Source: JBDREF01 sp043820045 (GTDB lineage: Bacteria > Planctomycetota > Phycisphaerae > Sedimentisphaerales > Anaerobacaceae). From it: a DNA stretch of 16,102 nt. The stretch is from the NCBI GenBank assembly GCA_043820045.1, contig JBDREF010000351.1, positions 1 through 16,102 on the forward strand, read 5' to 3'. The translations under genes and the position numbers were made by a program. Below are positions 7,148 to 14,660 of this stretch, in pieces. Each line of letters opens with the position of its first letter. Positions within the stretch are counted from its first letter, which is position 1. The notes beneath the pieces are model-generated. The model was not told the DNA's origin, did no database searches, and saw only the letters and a list, made by a program, of their open reading frames with translations.

Positions 7148-9301
7148 ATGTCTAAGAAATTGATTTGTTTGTGTGCGCTTGTTCTGGTGCTGAGCCTGGT
7201 CAACGTCGTTTCTGCCGACTTGGTCGGTCACTGGACGCTCAACGAGGGTTCCGGCACTACAGTCGCGGATATGAGCGGAAACGGCAACGACGGGACCATC
7301 TTCAATAGTCCCACGTGGATTCCCGGCATGCAGGGCATGGCCCTGGAGTTTCATGGCTTGGGCGCCCCTGGTGGCGGTGGGGATTACATCGAGTGCAGCC
7401 ACAGCGCAAGCCTGAATATCACCGGCCCGATCTCCATAGCCCTATGGATAAGACCTGATGCCGATGACCCGGAGGGAAAGGGCACTGAAACGGCGCCGAT
7501 GGCCAAGGCCCTGAGCGGGGCCAGTCCCAGTTGGAGCTTTCAGGTTCGATACGGCTGGGGCGGCCCTCAGCCTTATATGGCGTTCACGTTCAATACGTCG
7601 CCGAGGGCCTGGGCCTTCGTCGGCAAGAAACTGGAGCGCAATGAGTGGTGCCATATCGCCTGCACGTTTGACGGCACGACGCTGACCACCTATCTCAATG
7701 GTGAGCCGACCGAATCGACCCCAATGGGTCCAATTACCAGCAGTCCCACCCCAGTCCTCATCGGCACGGATGGATGGGGGTGCGATTGGATTGGTGCAAT
7801 CGACGATATCCGGATGTACAACCATGCCTTGTCGGAGCCCGAGTTGCTCGGCACTATGGAAGGCGGGATACCGCCCTATGCCTGGGGACCTACCCCGGAG
7901 GATGGGGCTCTGTATCCCAACACATGGGTAAATCTTTCATGGAAGCCCGGCCCGTTCGCCGTATCGCACGATGTGTACGTAGGTGACAATTTCGACGACG
8001 TCAACGACGGCGCAGGTGATACGTTCCGAGGCAATCAAGCCGGACTGTTTCTGGTCATCGGTTTTCCCGGTTTCCCCTATCCGGACGGCCTTGTCCCCGG
8101 CACAACTTACTACTGGCGTGTCGATGAGGTCAATGACGCCGAGCCCAACAGTCCGTGGAAAGGCCCGGTTTGGAGTTTCTCGGTCCCGCCCAGGACGGCT
8201 TACAACCCCAACCCGGCGGACGGCGCCGAATTTGTCGATCCCGCCGCCACCTTTAGCTGGACGGGCGGTTTCGGCGCTAAATTACACACCGTTTACATCG
8301 GCACAAGTTTCGACGATGTGAACAACGCAGCCGGAGGTGCGCCCCAGGGAGTGGCGAGCTACAAGCCCGCTTCCCTCGAAGCGGAGAAGGTTTACTACTG
8401 GCGGGTGGACGAGTTTGACGCTCTTGCCACGCACAAGGGTGACGTGTGGGGCTTCACGACTGCGGGCGCTGCCGGCAGTTTGCAGCCGGCCAACGGCGCG
8501 ACGGATGTGCAGATAAATGCAAAGCTCAACTGGACGCCGGCTGCTACCGCCGTCTCGCATGATGTGTACTTCGGAGCCGATAAAGACGCAGTGAGGAATG
8601 CCACGACTGCGTCGCCGGAGTACAAGGGCAACAAGGCGTCAGGCTCTGAGAGCTACGACCCCGGAAAACTCGCGTGGCACAGCGACTACTACTGGCGCGT
8701 CGATGCAGTGTATAACACGGGCACAGTCAAGGGCCTTGTCTGGAGTTTCACTACGGCCGACTTCCTGCTCGTGGACGATTTCGAGTCCTACAATGACATT
8801 GATCCACCCGATGCGGCCAGTAATAGGATATTCGATAACTGGATCGATGGTTTCGGAACCGCGGATAACGGCGCTCTCGTCGGCAATGATCTGCCTCCAT
8901 ACGCCGAGCAGAGTATCGTTCACGACGGCGCTCAGGCGATGATTTATCGCTATGACAACAATCTGAAGACTTCCGAGGCAACGCTGACACTGGTTTACCC
9001 GCGTGACTGGACCGAAGAAGGTGTCGCAAAGCTGTCGCTGTGGTTCCGAGGCGCTGCGGCCAATTCCGCCGAGCGTATGTATATAGCTCTCAACGGCAGC
9101 GCGGTTGTCAATCATGATGATTCTGCCGTAACTCAGAAGACCGGATGGAGGCGATGGGTAATCGACCTGCAGGCGTTTGCGGACCAGGGTGTGAACCTTG
9201 CCAATGTCAATACGATTACCATTGGCCTTGGCACCAAGAACAGTCCTGCCGCCGGCGGGACAGGAACGATGTACTTCGACGACATGCGGCTGTACCGATA
9301 G
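7148..9301 (+). CDS. Secreted LamG + Fn3-like scaffold protein (unit 1)
   Basis: 717 residues. Residues 1-23 are a Sec signal peptide (ICLCALVLVLSLVNVVSA). Residues 24-237 are a LamG/concanavalin-A-like jellyroll: LVGHWTLNEGSGTTVADMSG at the start, then LEF, ISIALWIRP, EWCHIACTFDG, TTYLNGE, IGAIDDIRMYNHALS. Such domains usually bind glycans. Three Fn3-like modules follow (about 248-347, 351-444, 445-538), each with an (H)DVY.G strand and a YYWRVD(E/A) strand. The C-terminal module (539-717) starts at DDFESYND and ends at YFDDMRLYR; it is probably a jellyroll, but I know no name for it. There is no membrane anchor, sortase or PEP-CTERM tail, so the protein is released or held non-covalently. 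AAGGAGG six bases before the ATG fixes the start. Own promoter and terminator suggest a monocistronic unit. Confidence 0.92.
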   Translation: MSKKLICLCALVLVLSLVNVVSADLVGHWTLNEGSGTTVADMSGNGNDGTIFNSPTWIPGMQGMALEFHGLGAPGGGGDYIECSHSASLNITGPISIALWIRPDADDPEGKGTETAPMAKALSGASPSWSFQVRYGWGGPQPYMAFTFNTSPRAWAFVGKKLERNEWCHIACTFDGTTLTTYLNGEPTESTPMGPITSSPTPVLIGTDGWGCDWIGAIDDIRMYNHALSEPELLGTMEGGIPPYAWGPTPEDGALYPNTWVNLSWKPGPFAVSHDVYVGDNFDDVNDGAGDTFRGNQAGLFLVIGFPGFPYPDGLVPGTTYYWRVDEVNDAEPNSPWKGPVWSFSVPPRTAYNPNPADGAEFVDPAATFSWTGGFGAKLHTVYIGTSFDDVNNAAGGAPQGVASYKPASLEAEKVYYWRVDEFDALATHKGDVWGFTTAGAAGSLQPANGATDVQINAKLNWTPAATAVSHDVYFGADKDAVRNATTASPEYKGNKASGSESYDPGKLAWHSDYYWRVDAVYNTGTVKGLVWSFTTADFLLVDDFESYNDIDPPDAASNRIFDNWIDGFGTADNGALVGNDLPPYAEQSIVHDGAQAMIYRYDNNLKTSEATLTLVYPRDWTEEGVAKLSLWFRGAAANSAERMYIALNGSAVVNHDDSAVTQKTGWRRWVIDLQAFADQGVNLANVNTITIGLGTKNSPAAGGTGTMYFDDMRLYR

Positions 9302-9368
9302 ATTGTGCGGCTGAGACAGTGAATTCGCACGATTTCGGGGCCTGTGCTGAGTCAATCGGCATAGGCCC
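7889..9368 (+). repeat. Scaffold copy 1 of a three-copy duplicated block
   Basis: Codes for the three Fn3-like modules plus C-terminal module of unit 1 and extends to its terminator hairpin. It is homologous to 10489-12011 and 13058-14544. It shares a 41-base exact block with copy 2 (8243-8283 against 10846-10886) and a 42-base exact block (8468-8509 against 11074-11115). The sequence upstream of 7889 (the LamG head) is not shared with unit 2. Confidence 0.85.
9338..9368 (+). terminator. Terminator hairpin of unit 1
   Basis: GGGCCTGTGC (9338-9347) pairs with GCATAGGCCC (9359-9368) over 10 positions with one G-U pair, leaving an 11-base loop. The tail (TGTTCATT) is only moderately T-rich, so termination may be weaker than for the two related hairpins downstream. 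Confidence 0.65.
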
Positions 9369-9461
9369 TGTTCATTCCTGCAGGCTCTGGCGGCTCCCTT
9401 CTGGCGTGCCGCAATATCCGTCACCGGGGCTCCTCCAAGAGCAAGCGAAGCGATATTTCCC

Positions 9462-9491
9462 TTGACGCGACTCTGCGCAATCTGATATAAA
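9462..9491 (+). promoter_or_regulatory. Promoter of paralogous unit 2
   Basis: TTGACG (9462-9467), an 18-base spacer and TATAAA (9486-9491), preceded by ATTTCCC. It matches promoter 1 in both boxes and spacing. Confidence 0.75.
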
Positions 9492-9497
9492 CTACTT

Positions 9498-9720
9498 ATG
9501 GGCCTTGTTCTGCTCTGGCTATTGAACAAGCAAGGCTGCTTTTGTTGGTGATAGTCTTACGCTGACCAAACAGTGGTCTATATCGGACCTTTGGAGAAAG
9601 GAGGTAGGTGCCGCCAAATCCCAAAGAACCATCCTGATCCTCGGCAAGAGAGGACGGAACAAAACGAAAAGGCAGTTGTTACTGGTTGTTTTACTACACT
9701 CTTTATAATGGAGGACTGTT
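9498..9720 (+). promoter_or_regulatory. Long 5-prime leader of unit 2 with internal AAAGGAGGT motif
   Basis: About 220 bases. A perfect anti-16S-type sequence AAAGGAGGT (9597-9605) sits 115 bases before the annotated ATG and is followed by GGTG. A GTG at 9608 would open a 9-codon frame ending in TGA at 9635-9637, but the spacing is shorter than usual. The ribosome binding site used for the main gene is GGAGG at 9710-9714. The leader of unit 3 has the same motif. With the unit 1 terminator and the unit 2 promoter this explains the 419-base gap 9302-9720. Confidence 0.45.
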
Positions 9721-11907
9721 ATGCACAAGAAACTGGCGTTTTTAGCTCTCACATTGATCCTGTGTTTGATGACTACGGTCAATGCAGCCAATATCGTCTG
9801 GATTTCGGGGGCCCACGATTATGACGCAGATGGCGTCTTGGACGATTTTATGTGGGTGGATCTGCTGGTAGCGCAAGGCTACGCGGTCGATTATCAGCCG
9901 GGCAACTGGACGACGCTGGATGATGGCAAGATCGCCACGATGAACGCCGCAGACCTGGTGATCATAAGCCGCTGCACCAACAGCGGCGATTATGCCGCCG
10001 ACGCCGCCGAGCTGAACCAATGGGACTCGATCACGACGCCGATGATCTCGAATTCCACCCATCTCACGAGGAGCAGCCGGTGGAAATGGCTGGATACCAC
10101 GGGCACACCCGCTGGCACTCCCATGATGCAGGTCGTGGATGCCAGCCATCCCATATTCGCCGGGGTGGCGCTCGACGCCGGCAACCAGGTCGAAATGATC
10201 GCGGGTGCCGATTCTTCATTTCCCGGGACCGCCGATGCCGGCAACGGCACAGTGATCGCCACACGAGCAGACAGTGGCGAGATATGGGTCGCTGCCTGGG
10301 ACTCAGGCGTGGAGTACTACGCGGGCGCGGGTCAGATGCCCGCAGGTCCTCGTATGTTCATGGTCGCCGGCACGCAAGAGGCTGCGGGTGGTCCCAATTG
10401 GGGCGAGATGAATCTCACCGACGATGGCATCAAGATATTCCTCAACGCGATACACTATATGCTCGGCGGCGGCCGCGAAAAAGCCTCCAATCCCGACCCG
10501 GCCGACGGGGCCTTGCATCCGGACACATGGCTGACTCTTAGCTGGTCAGCCGGCGATTTCGCCGTCTCGCATGATGTGTATTTGGGCGAAGACTATGACG
10601 GCGTCAAAGACGGTACAGGCGATACGTTCCGAGGCAATCAGGCCGCAACCTCTCTGATTGTCGGATTTCCAGGATTTCCTTATCCCGAGGGATTGGTTCC
10701 GGGTACGACTTATTACTGGCGGATCGACGAGGTCAACGAAGCCGAGCCCAACAGCCCGTGGACGGGCGATGTCTGGAGCTTCATGATTCCACCGAAGACG
10801 GCCTACAACCCCAATCCCGCCGACGGCGCTGAATTTGTGGACCCAGCCGCCACCTTTAGCTGGACGGGCGGTTTCGGCGCTAAATTGCACACTGTGTACT
10901 TTGGGGATAGTTTTGACGATGTGAACAATGCCGCGGGAGGCATGCTGCAAGGTGCCGCAACGTACAAACCCACCGCCGCGCTCGCATTGGAGAAGGTATA
11001 TTACTGGCGTGTCGATGAGTTCGACGCCGTGGCGACGTATAAGGGCGATGTTTGGAGCTTTACGACTCCGGGTGCTGCCGGCAGTTTGCAGCCGGCCAAC
11101 GGCGCGACGGATGTGTCGATGACTGAAAAACTCAGTTGGACACCCGCAACGACTGCCGCCTCGCACGATGTTTACTTTGGCACTGACAAGGACGCGGTGA
11201 AGAATGCCACGACAGCTTCGCCGGAGTACAAGGGCAACAGGGCATCAGGCTCCGAGAGCTACGACCCCGGAAAACTTGACTGGAACAGCCCCTACTACTG
11301 GCGCGTAGATGCGGTCTATAGTACCGGTTCGGTGAAGGGTCTTGTCTGGGGCTTTACCACGGCCGATTTCGTGTTGGTCGAGAATTTCGAGTCCTACAAT
11401 GACATCGAGCCGCCGGATCCGGTGAGCAACAGGATATTCGACAGTTGGATCGACGGTTTCGGAACTACGACAAACGGCGCTCTGGTCGGCAACGACCTTC
11501 CTCCATACGCCGAGCAGACTGTTGTTCACAGCGGTGTCCAGTCGATGATCTATCGTTATGACAACAACCTGAAGACTTCTGAGGCAACACTGACGCTGAC
11601 CTCCGGGCGTGATTGGACCGCCGAAGGAGTCACGAAACTCTCATTGTGGTTCCGCGGAGCGCCGGCCAATTCCGCCGAGCGGATGTATGTCGCTCTAAAC
11701 GGCAACGCGGTGGTTTATCATGATGATCCCGCCGCAACACAGACGGGCCGATGGACGCAGTGGCTAATCGACCTGACAAGCTTTGCCGACCAGGGCGTGA
11801 ACCTCGCCGGCGTCAGTACGATTACGATTGGCTTCGGGACAAAGAACAGTCCGGCAGCGGGCGGAACAGGAACGGTGTACTTCGATGACATCCGGCTGAT
11901 CCGGTAG
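9721..11907 (+). CDS. Secreted glutamine-amidotransferase-like + Fn3-like scaffold protein (unit 2)
   Basis: 728 residues. Residues 1-22 form a signal peptide (LAFLALTLILCLMTTVNA). Residues 23-250 look like a class I glutamine-amidotransferase/ThuA-type alpha/beta fold: NIVWISGAHDYDADG, WVDLLVAQGYAVDYQPGNW (45-63), AADLVIISRCTNSGDY (76-91), TTPMISNSTHLTRSSRWKWL, and a closing DDGIKIFLNAIHYMLGG. I see no GxCxG nucleophile elbow, so it is likely a non-catalytic or carbohydrate-related relative. Fn3-like modules lie at about 257-357, 361-454 and 455-549, and the C-terminal module at 550-728 (ENFESYND to YFDDIRLIR). From about residue 257 onward it is closely similar to units 1 and 3, while the head is unrelated. 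The start has GGAGG six bases upstream. No anchor is visible. The target of the head is unknown. Confidence 0.9.
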   Translation: MHKKLAFLALTLILCLMTTVNAANIVWISGAHDYDADGVLDDFMWVDLLVAQGYAVDYQPGNWTTLDDGKIATMNAADLVIISRCTNSGDYAADAAELNQWDSITTPMISNSTHLTRSSRWKWLDTTGTPAGTPMMQVVDASHPIFAGVALDAGNQVEMIAGADSSFPGTADAGNGTVIATRADSGEIWVAAWDSGVEYYAGAGQMPAGPRMFMVAGTQEAAGGPNWGEMNLTDDGIKIFLNAIHYMLGGGREKASNPDPADGALHPDTWLTLSWSAGDFAVSHDVYLGEDYDGVKDGTGDTFRGNQAATSLIVGFPGFPYPEGLVPGTTYYWRIDEVNEAEPNSPWTGDVWSFMIPPKTAYNPNPADGAEFVDPAATFSWTGGFGAKLHTVYFGDSFDDVNNAAGGMLQGAATYKPTAALALEKVYYWRVDEFDAVATYKGDVWSFTTPGAAGSLQPANGATDVSMTEKLSWTPATTAASHDVYFGTDKDAVKNATTASPEYKGNRASGSESYDPGKLDWNSPYYWRVDAVYSTGSVKGLVWGFTTADFVLVENFESYNDIEPPDPVSNRIFDSWIDGFGTTTNGALVGNDLPPYAEQTVVHSGVQSMIYRYDNNLKTSEATLTLTSGRDWTAEGVTKLSLWFRGAPANSAERMYVALNGNAVVYHDDPAATQTGRWTQWLIDLTSFADQGVNLAGVSTITIGFGTKNSPAAGGTGTVYFDDIRLIR

Positions 11908-12011
11908 GCAGCATATTGACGAGAACGTAATTGAAGCTGCACCGTTTGTGCGGCTGACAAAATAGATTTGCAGCATTTAGGGGCCTGTGCCGGTTGACTC
12001 GACACGGGCCC
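10489..12011 (+). repeat. Scaffold copy 2 of a three-copy duplicated block
   Basis: Homologous to 7889-9368 and 13058-14544, covering the Fn3-like and C-terminal modules and the terminator. It is closest to copy 1 in the second Fn3-like module (TFSWTGGFGAKLHTVY in both). Around the first module start it is closer to copy 3 (DGALHPDTW, DFAVSHDVY in both). Confidence 0.85.
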
Positions 12012-12017
12012 TTTTTT
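11981..12017 (+). terminator. Rho-independent terminator of unit 2
   Basis: GGGCCTGTG (11981-11989) pairs with CACGGGCCC (12003-12011) with one G-U pair, and six T residues follow directly (12012-12017). This is a textbook intrinsic terminator. The stem belongs to the same sequence family as the hairpins after units 1 and 3. Confidence 0.9.
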
Positions 12018-12079
12018 GTTCGATATGCCCATATTTCCGCCGATACGGCCAAACTCGCGTATTTGAACGGCTATTTTTC

Positions 12080-12109
12080 TTGACGATCTGCACGTTTGTG
12101 TGGTATAAG
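12080..12109 (+). promoter_or_regulatory. Promoter of paralogous unit 3
   Basis: TTGACG (12080-12085), an 18-base spacer and TATAAG (12104-12109), preceded by TATTTTTC. Same design as promoters 1 and 2. Confidence 0.75.
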
Positions 12110-12115
12110 TAAAAT

Positions 12116-12316
12116 AACACGCATCTATTGATTTTATGCTTCACAGCAGCAGGGATTTTTAGCCGCCTGTTCAGTGTTGCAGAATTTCAGCCGGCGGCTG
12201 ATATTGATGCCTTGAAGAAAGGAGGTGGTGTCAAGTCACACAGGTCATCTTTAGCGTGAACATCGTTCAAGGGGGCAACAATTCTTGTTGGGTGTATTAC
12301 TTGAAGGAGAACCACT
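12116..12316 (+). promoter_or_regulatory. Long 5-prime leader of unit 3 with internal AAAGGAGGT motif
   Basis: About 200 bases. GAAAGGAGGTGGTG (AAAGGAGGT at 12218-12226) lies about 90 bases before the ATG and closely matches the unit 2 motif. A GTG at 12228 would give an 8-codon frame ending in TAG, with very short spacing. The main ribosome binding site is AAGGAG at 12304-12309. With the unit 2 terminator and the unit 3 promoter this accounts for the 409-base gap 11908-12316. Confidence 0.45.
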
Positions 12317-14479
12317 ATGTCCAGGAAACTCTTCTTTATAATTGCTTTCGCATTGCTGCCGGGGCTGGCTGTTAATGCTTTTGCCGGTCTTCTTAACGAT
12401 CCGTCTTTGGTCATATATTATTCCTTTGACGACTTTGACAATGTTGTCATAGACCAGTCCGGTAAGGGGCATGATGGCGTCGTGACCGGAGATGTCACAC
12501 CCGATCCGGATGGCGTGCGGAACGGAGCCGCGAAATTTGCAACCGGCAGTTATCTCGATCTGAACGGTCCCGATTTCCCCGCCGAAGATATTCCAACCTC
12601 CGGGATGACGCTTGCGGCATGGGCGAAATGCCAGAACACCGGCGGAGACCACGCCATATTCAACGCCAGAGCATCTGATAGTACGTGGGTGGTCCATCCC
12701 GAGCTTCGAGGTGGAGGCAATTTTCGATGGCTTCTCCGCTCTGCCGGCGGAAACACACTGTTCGACATCAGGGCCGGAACCGTCACATGGGATGAATGGC
12801 TCCATTTTGCGGGAACATACGACAAGGCAACAGGCATGGCGACCCTCTACATCAACGGCGAGATGGTGCAGGAGCAGAAAGTGTCAAACCCACTGGACAT
12901 AGCCGGAGACTGGGGCCAGGGCGCCCGTGTGGGGTACAACATTGACAATGCGAGACCTTTTACGGGACTCATGGACATGTTCACCCTGTTCAAACGAGCG
13001 CTGTCACCGGAGGAGATATTGAAGGCTATGCAGGGCGAAGCATATCCTTATGCGCTAAGCCCCGACCCGCCTGACGGCGCCTTGCATCCGGACACCTGGG
13101 CGACGCTTAGCTGGTCGCCGGGAGACTTCGCGGTTTCGCACGATGTGTATTTCAGCGATAGCCTTGACGATGTAAGCAGCGGCACACCCGACTCCCCGGC
13201 ATTCCGAGGCAACCAGTTCTCAACATTTTTCGTTGTTGGCTTTCCGGGATTCCCCTATCCGGACGGCCTCGTTCCCGGCACAACCTACTACTGGCGGATC
13301 GACGAAGTCAATGATGCCGAGCCAAACAGTCCGTGGAAAGGCGATGTTTGGAGCTTCATGATCCCGCCCAGGACCGCCTATGATCCCAATCCGGCCGAAG
13401 GCGCCGAATTCGTGGACCCGAATGCGGAGCTGAGCTGGGCCGCCGGCTTCGGCTCAAAGCTGCACAGTGTGTATTTCGGAGACAATTTCGACGATGTAAA
13501 CAGCGCTACCGGCGGAATCCCGCAAGGCACTACTACCTACTCGCCCGGTCCTCTGGAATTGGAGAAGGTTTACTACTGGCGCGTCGATGAATTTGACGCG
13601 GTCACAACGTACAAAGGCGATGTCTGGGGTTTCACGACTCCAGGCGCTGCCGGCAATCCGCAGCCGGCCAATGGCGCTGCAGGTGTGCAGATAAATGCAA
13701 CGCTAAGCTGGGCGCCGGCCACTACCGCTGCTTCGCACGATGTGTATTTCGGCACCGATAAAAACGCCGTGCGAAATGCCACGACTGCTTCCCCGGAATA
13801 CAAAGGCAACAAGGCCCTTGGTTCTGAGAGCTACGATCCCGGAAAGCTCGCTTGGCACAGCGACTACTACTGGCGCGTGGATGCGCTCTATAATGCCGGT
13901 CCGATGAAGGGCCTTGTCTGGAGCTTTGAGACAGCCGATTTTATTACGGTGGATGATTTCGAGTCCTACAACGATATCGATCCGCCTGATCCGGCCAGCA
14001 ACAGGATATTCGAGTCATGGATTGACGGCTTTGGAACGACGGACAACGGCGCTCTCGTCGGTAACGAGATGCCTCCCTACGCCGAGCAAAGGGTCGTTCA
14101 CGGTGGCCTCCAGTCGATGCCGTATGGATATGACAACAACCTGAAGACCTCAGAGGCAACGCTGACGCTGGTCTATCCGCGTGACTGGACCGAGGAAGGC
14201 GTCACGAAGCTGTCGCTGTGGTTCCGGGGCGCGTCGGGCAACTCCGCCGAGCGGATGTTCGTCGCCCTTAACGGTACGGCGGTGGTCTATCATGATAATC
14301 CTGCCGCGACGCAGACAGGCCGATGGACCGAGTGGGTCATCGACCTGCAGGCATTTGCCGATCAGGGCGTGAACCTGGCCAATGTCAACACGGTTACAAT
14401 TGGCATCGGCACAAAGAATAGTCCTGCCGCCGGCGGCTCGGGCAAGATGTACTTCGACGACATCCGGCTGTATCGGTAG
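12317..14479 (+). CDS. Secreted LamG + Fn3-like scaffold protein (unit 3)
   Basis: 720 residues. Residues 1-23 are a signal peptide (LFFIIAFALLPGLAVNAFA). Residues 24-240 form a LamG jellyroll: LVIYYSFDDF, VIDQSGKGHDGVV (44-56), GAAKFATGSYLDLNG, MTLAAWAKC, EWLHFAGTYDKATGMATLYI (160-179), FTGLMDMFTLFKRALSPEEI. It differs strongly from the LamG head of unit 1, so it is not a simple copy of it. Fn3-like modules lie at about 249-350, 353-446 and 447-541. The C-terminal module is 542-720 (DDFESYND to YFDDIRLYR). AAGGAG at 12304-12309 supports the start. As in the other two units there is no surface anchor. Probable role: binding of extracellular glycans or matrix, inferred from the LamG fold. Confidence 0.92.
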   Translation: MSRKLFFIIAFALLPGLAVNAFAGLLNDPSLVIYYSFDDFDNVVIDQSGKGHDGVVTGDVTPDPDGVRNGAAKFATGSYLDLNGPDFPAEDIPTSGMTLAAWAKCQNTGGDHAIFNARASDSTWVVHPELRGGGNFRWLLRSAGGNTLFDIRAGTVTWDEWLHFAGTYDKATGMATLYINGEMVQEQKVSNPLDIAGDWGQGARVGYNIDNARPFTGLMDMFTLFKRALSPEEILKAMQGEAYPYALSPDPPDGALHPDTWATLSWSPGDFAVSHDVYFSDSLDDVSSGTPDSPAFRGNQFSTFFVVGFPGFPYPDGLVPGTTYYWRIDEVNDAEPNSPWKGDVWSFMIPPRTAYDPNPAEGAEFVDPNAELSWAAGFGSKLHSVYFGDNFDDVNSATGGIPQGTTTYSPGPLELEKVYYWRVDEFDAVTTYKGDVWGFTTPGAAGNPQPANGAAGVQINATLSWAPATTAASHDVYFGTDKNAVRNATTASPEYKGNKALGSESYDPGKLAWHSDYYWRVDALYNAGPMKGLVWSFETADFITVDDFESYNDIDPPDPASNRIFESWIDGFGTTDNGALVGNEMPPYAEQRVVHGGLQSMPYGYDNNLKTSEATLTLVYPRDWTEEGVTKLSLWFRGASGNSAERMFVALNGTAVVYHDNPAATQTGRWTEWVIDLQAFADQGVNLANVNTVTIGIGTKNSPAAGGSGKMYFDDIRLYR

Positions 14480-14544
14480 GTTTTGTGGTTTGTGGAATGG
14501 ATATGACTTCGGGGCCTGTGCCGGTTGATTCGGCACAGGCCCCG
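13058..14544 (+). repeat. Scaffold copy 3 of a three-copy duplicated block
   Basis: Homologous to 7889-9368 and 10489-12011, including the terminator hairpin. In the third Fn3-like module and in the C-terminal module it follows copy 1 (VQIN, WHSDYYWRVDA, VYPRDWTEEGV). Copy 2 differs at those places (VSMT, WNSPYYWRVDA, TSGRDWTAEGV). Confidence 0.85.
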
Positions 14545-14549
14545 ATTTT
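14510..14549 (+). terminator. Strong terminator hairpin of unit 3
   Basis: A perfect 14-base stem: CGGGGCCTGTGCCG (14510-14523) and CGGCACAGGCCCCG (14531-14544), with a 7-base loop, followed by ATTTTG. It is the longest of the three related hairpins. Confidence 0.88.
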
Positions 14550-14579
14550 GTTGGGTCGGCGAGCTGGGTCCGGATATTG

Positions 14580-14608
14580 TTGCCCTTGTTGCATAGATTC
14601 GCTATCAT
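14580..14608 (+). promoter_or_regulatory. Candidate promoter of the sulfatase gene
   Basis: TTGCCC (14580-14585), a 17-base spacer and TATCAT (14603-14608). It resembles the TTGCCA-N17-TATCAT promoter of the methyltransferase gene. The leader would be about 45 nt. Confidence 0.5.
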
Positions 14609-14660
14609 ACGTCGTTCGATAATCACGATTCCGGAGCAATACTCAATCGGGACTACAAAC

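Noticed and set aside
8639..9529. 296-codon minus-strand open frame opposite unit 1 (similar ones opposite units 2 and 3)
   Set aside because: Repeated antisense frames follow simply from the three homologous coding sequences; no start signals or domains.
9608..9637. 9-codon GTG-started frame in the unit 2 leader as a real leader peptide gene
   Set aside because: The distance from GGAGG to GTG is only three bases and the peptide is not similar to the one in leader 3; kept only as part of the motif finding.
9676..9709. Second promoter before unit 2 with a perfect TATAAT at 9704-9709
   Set aside because: TTGTTA at 9676 gives a 22-base spacer and TTGTTT at 9686 gives 12; neither is acceptable, and the start would fall next to the ribosome site.
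7148..14479. Mobile element carrying the three paralogues
   Set aside because: No transposase, integrase, terminal inverted repeats or target duplications were seen; tandem duplication explains the layout.
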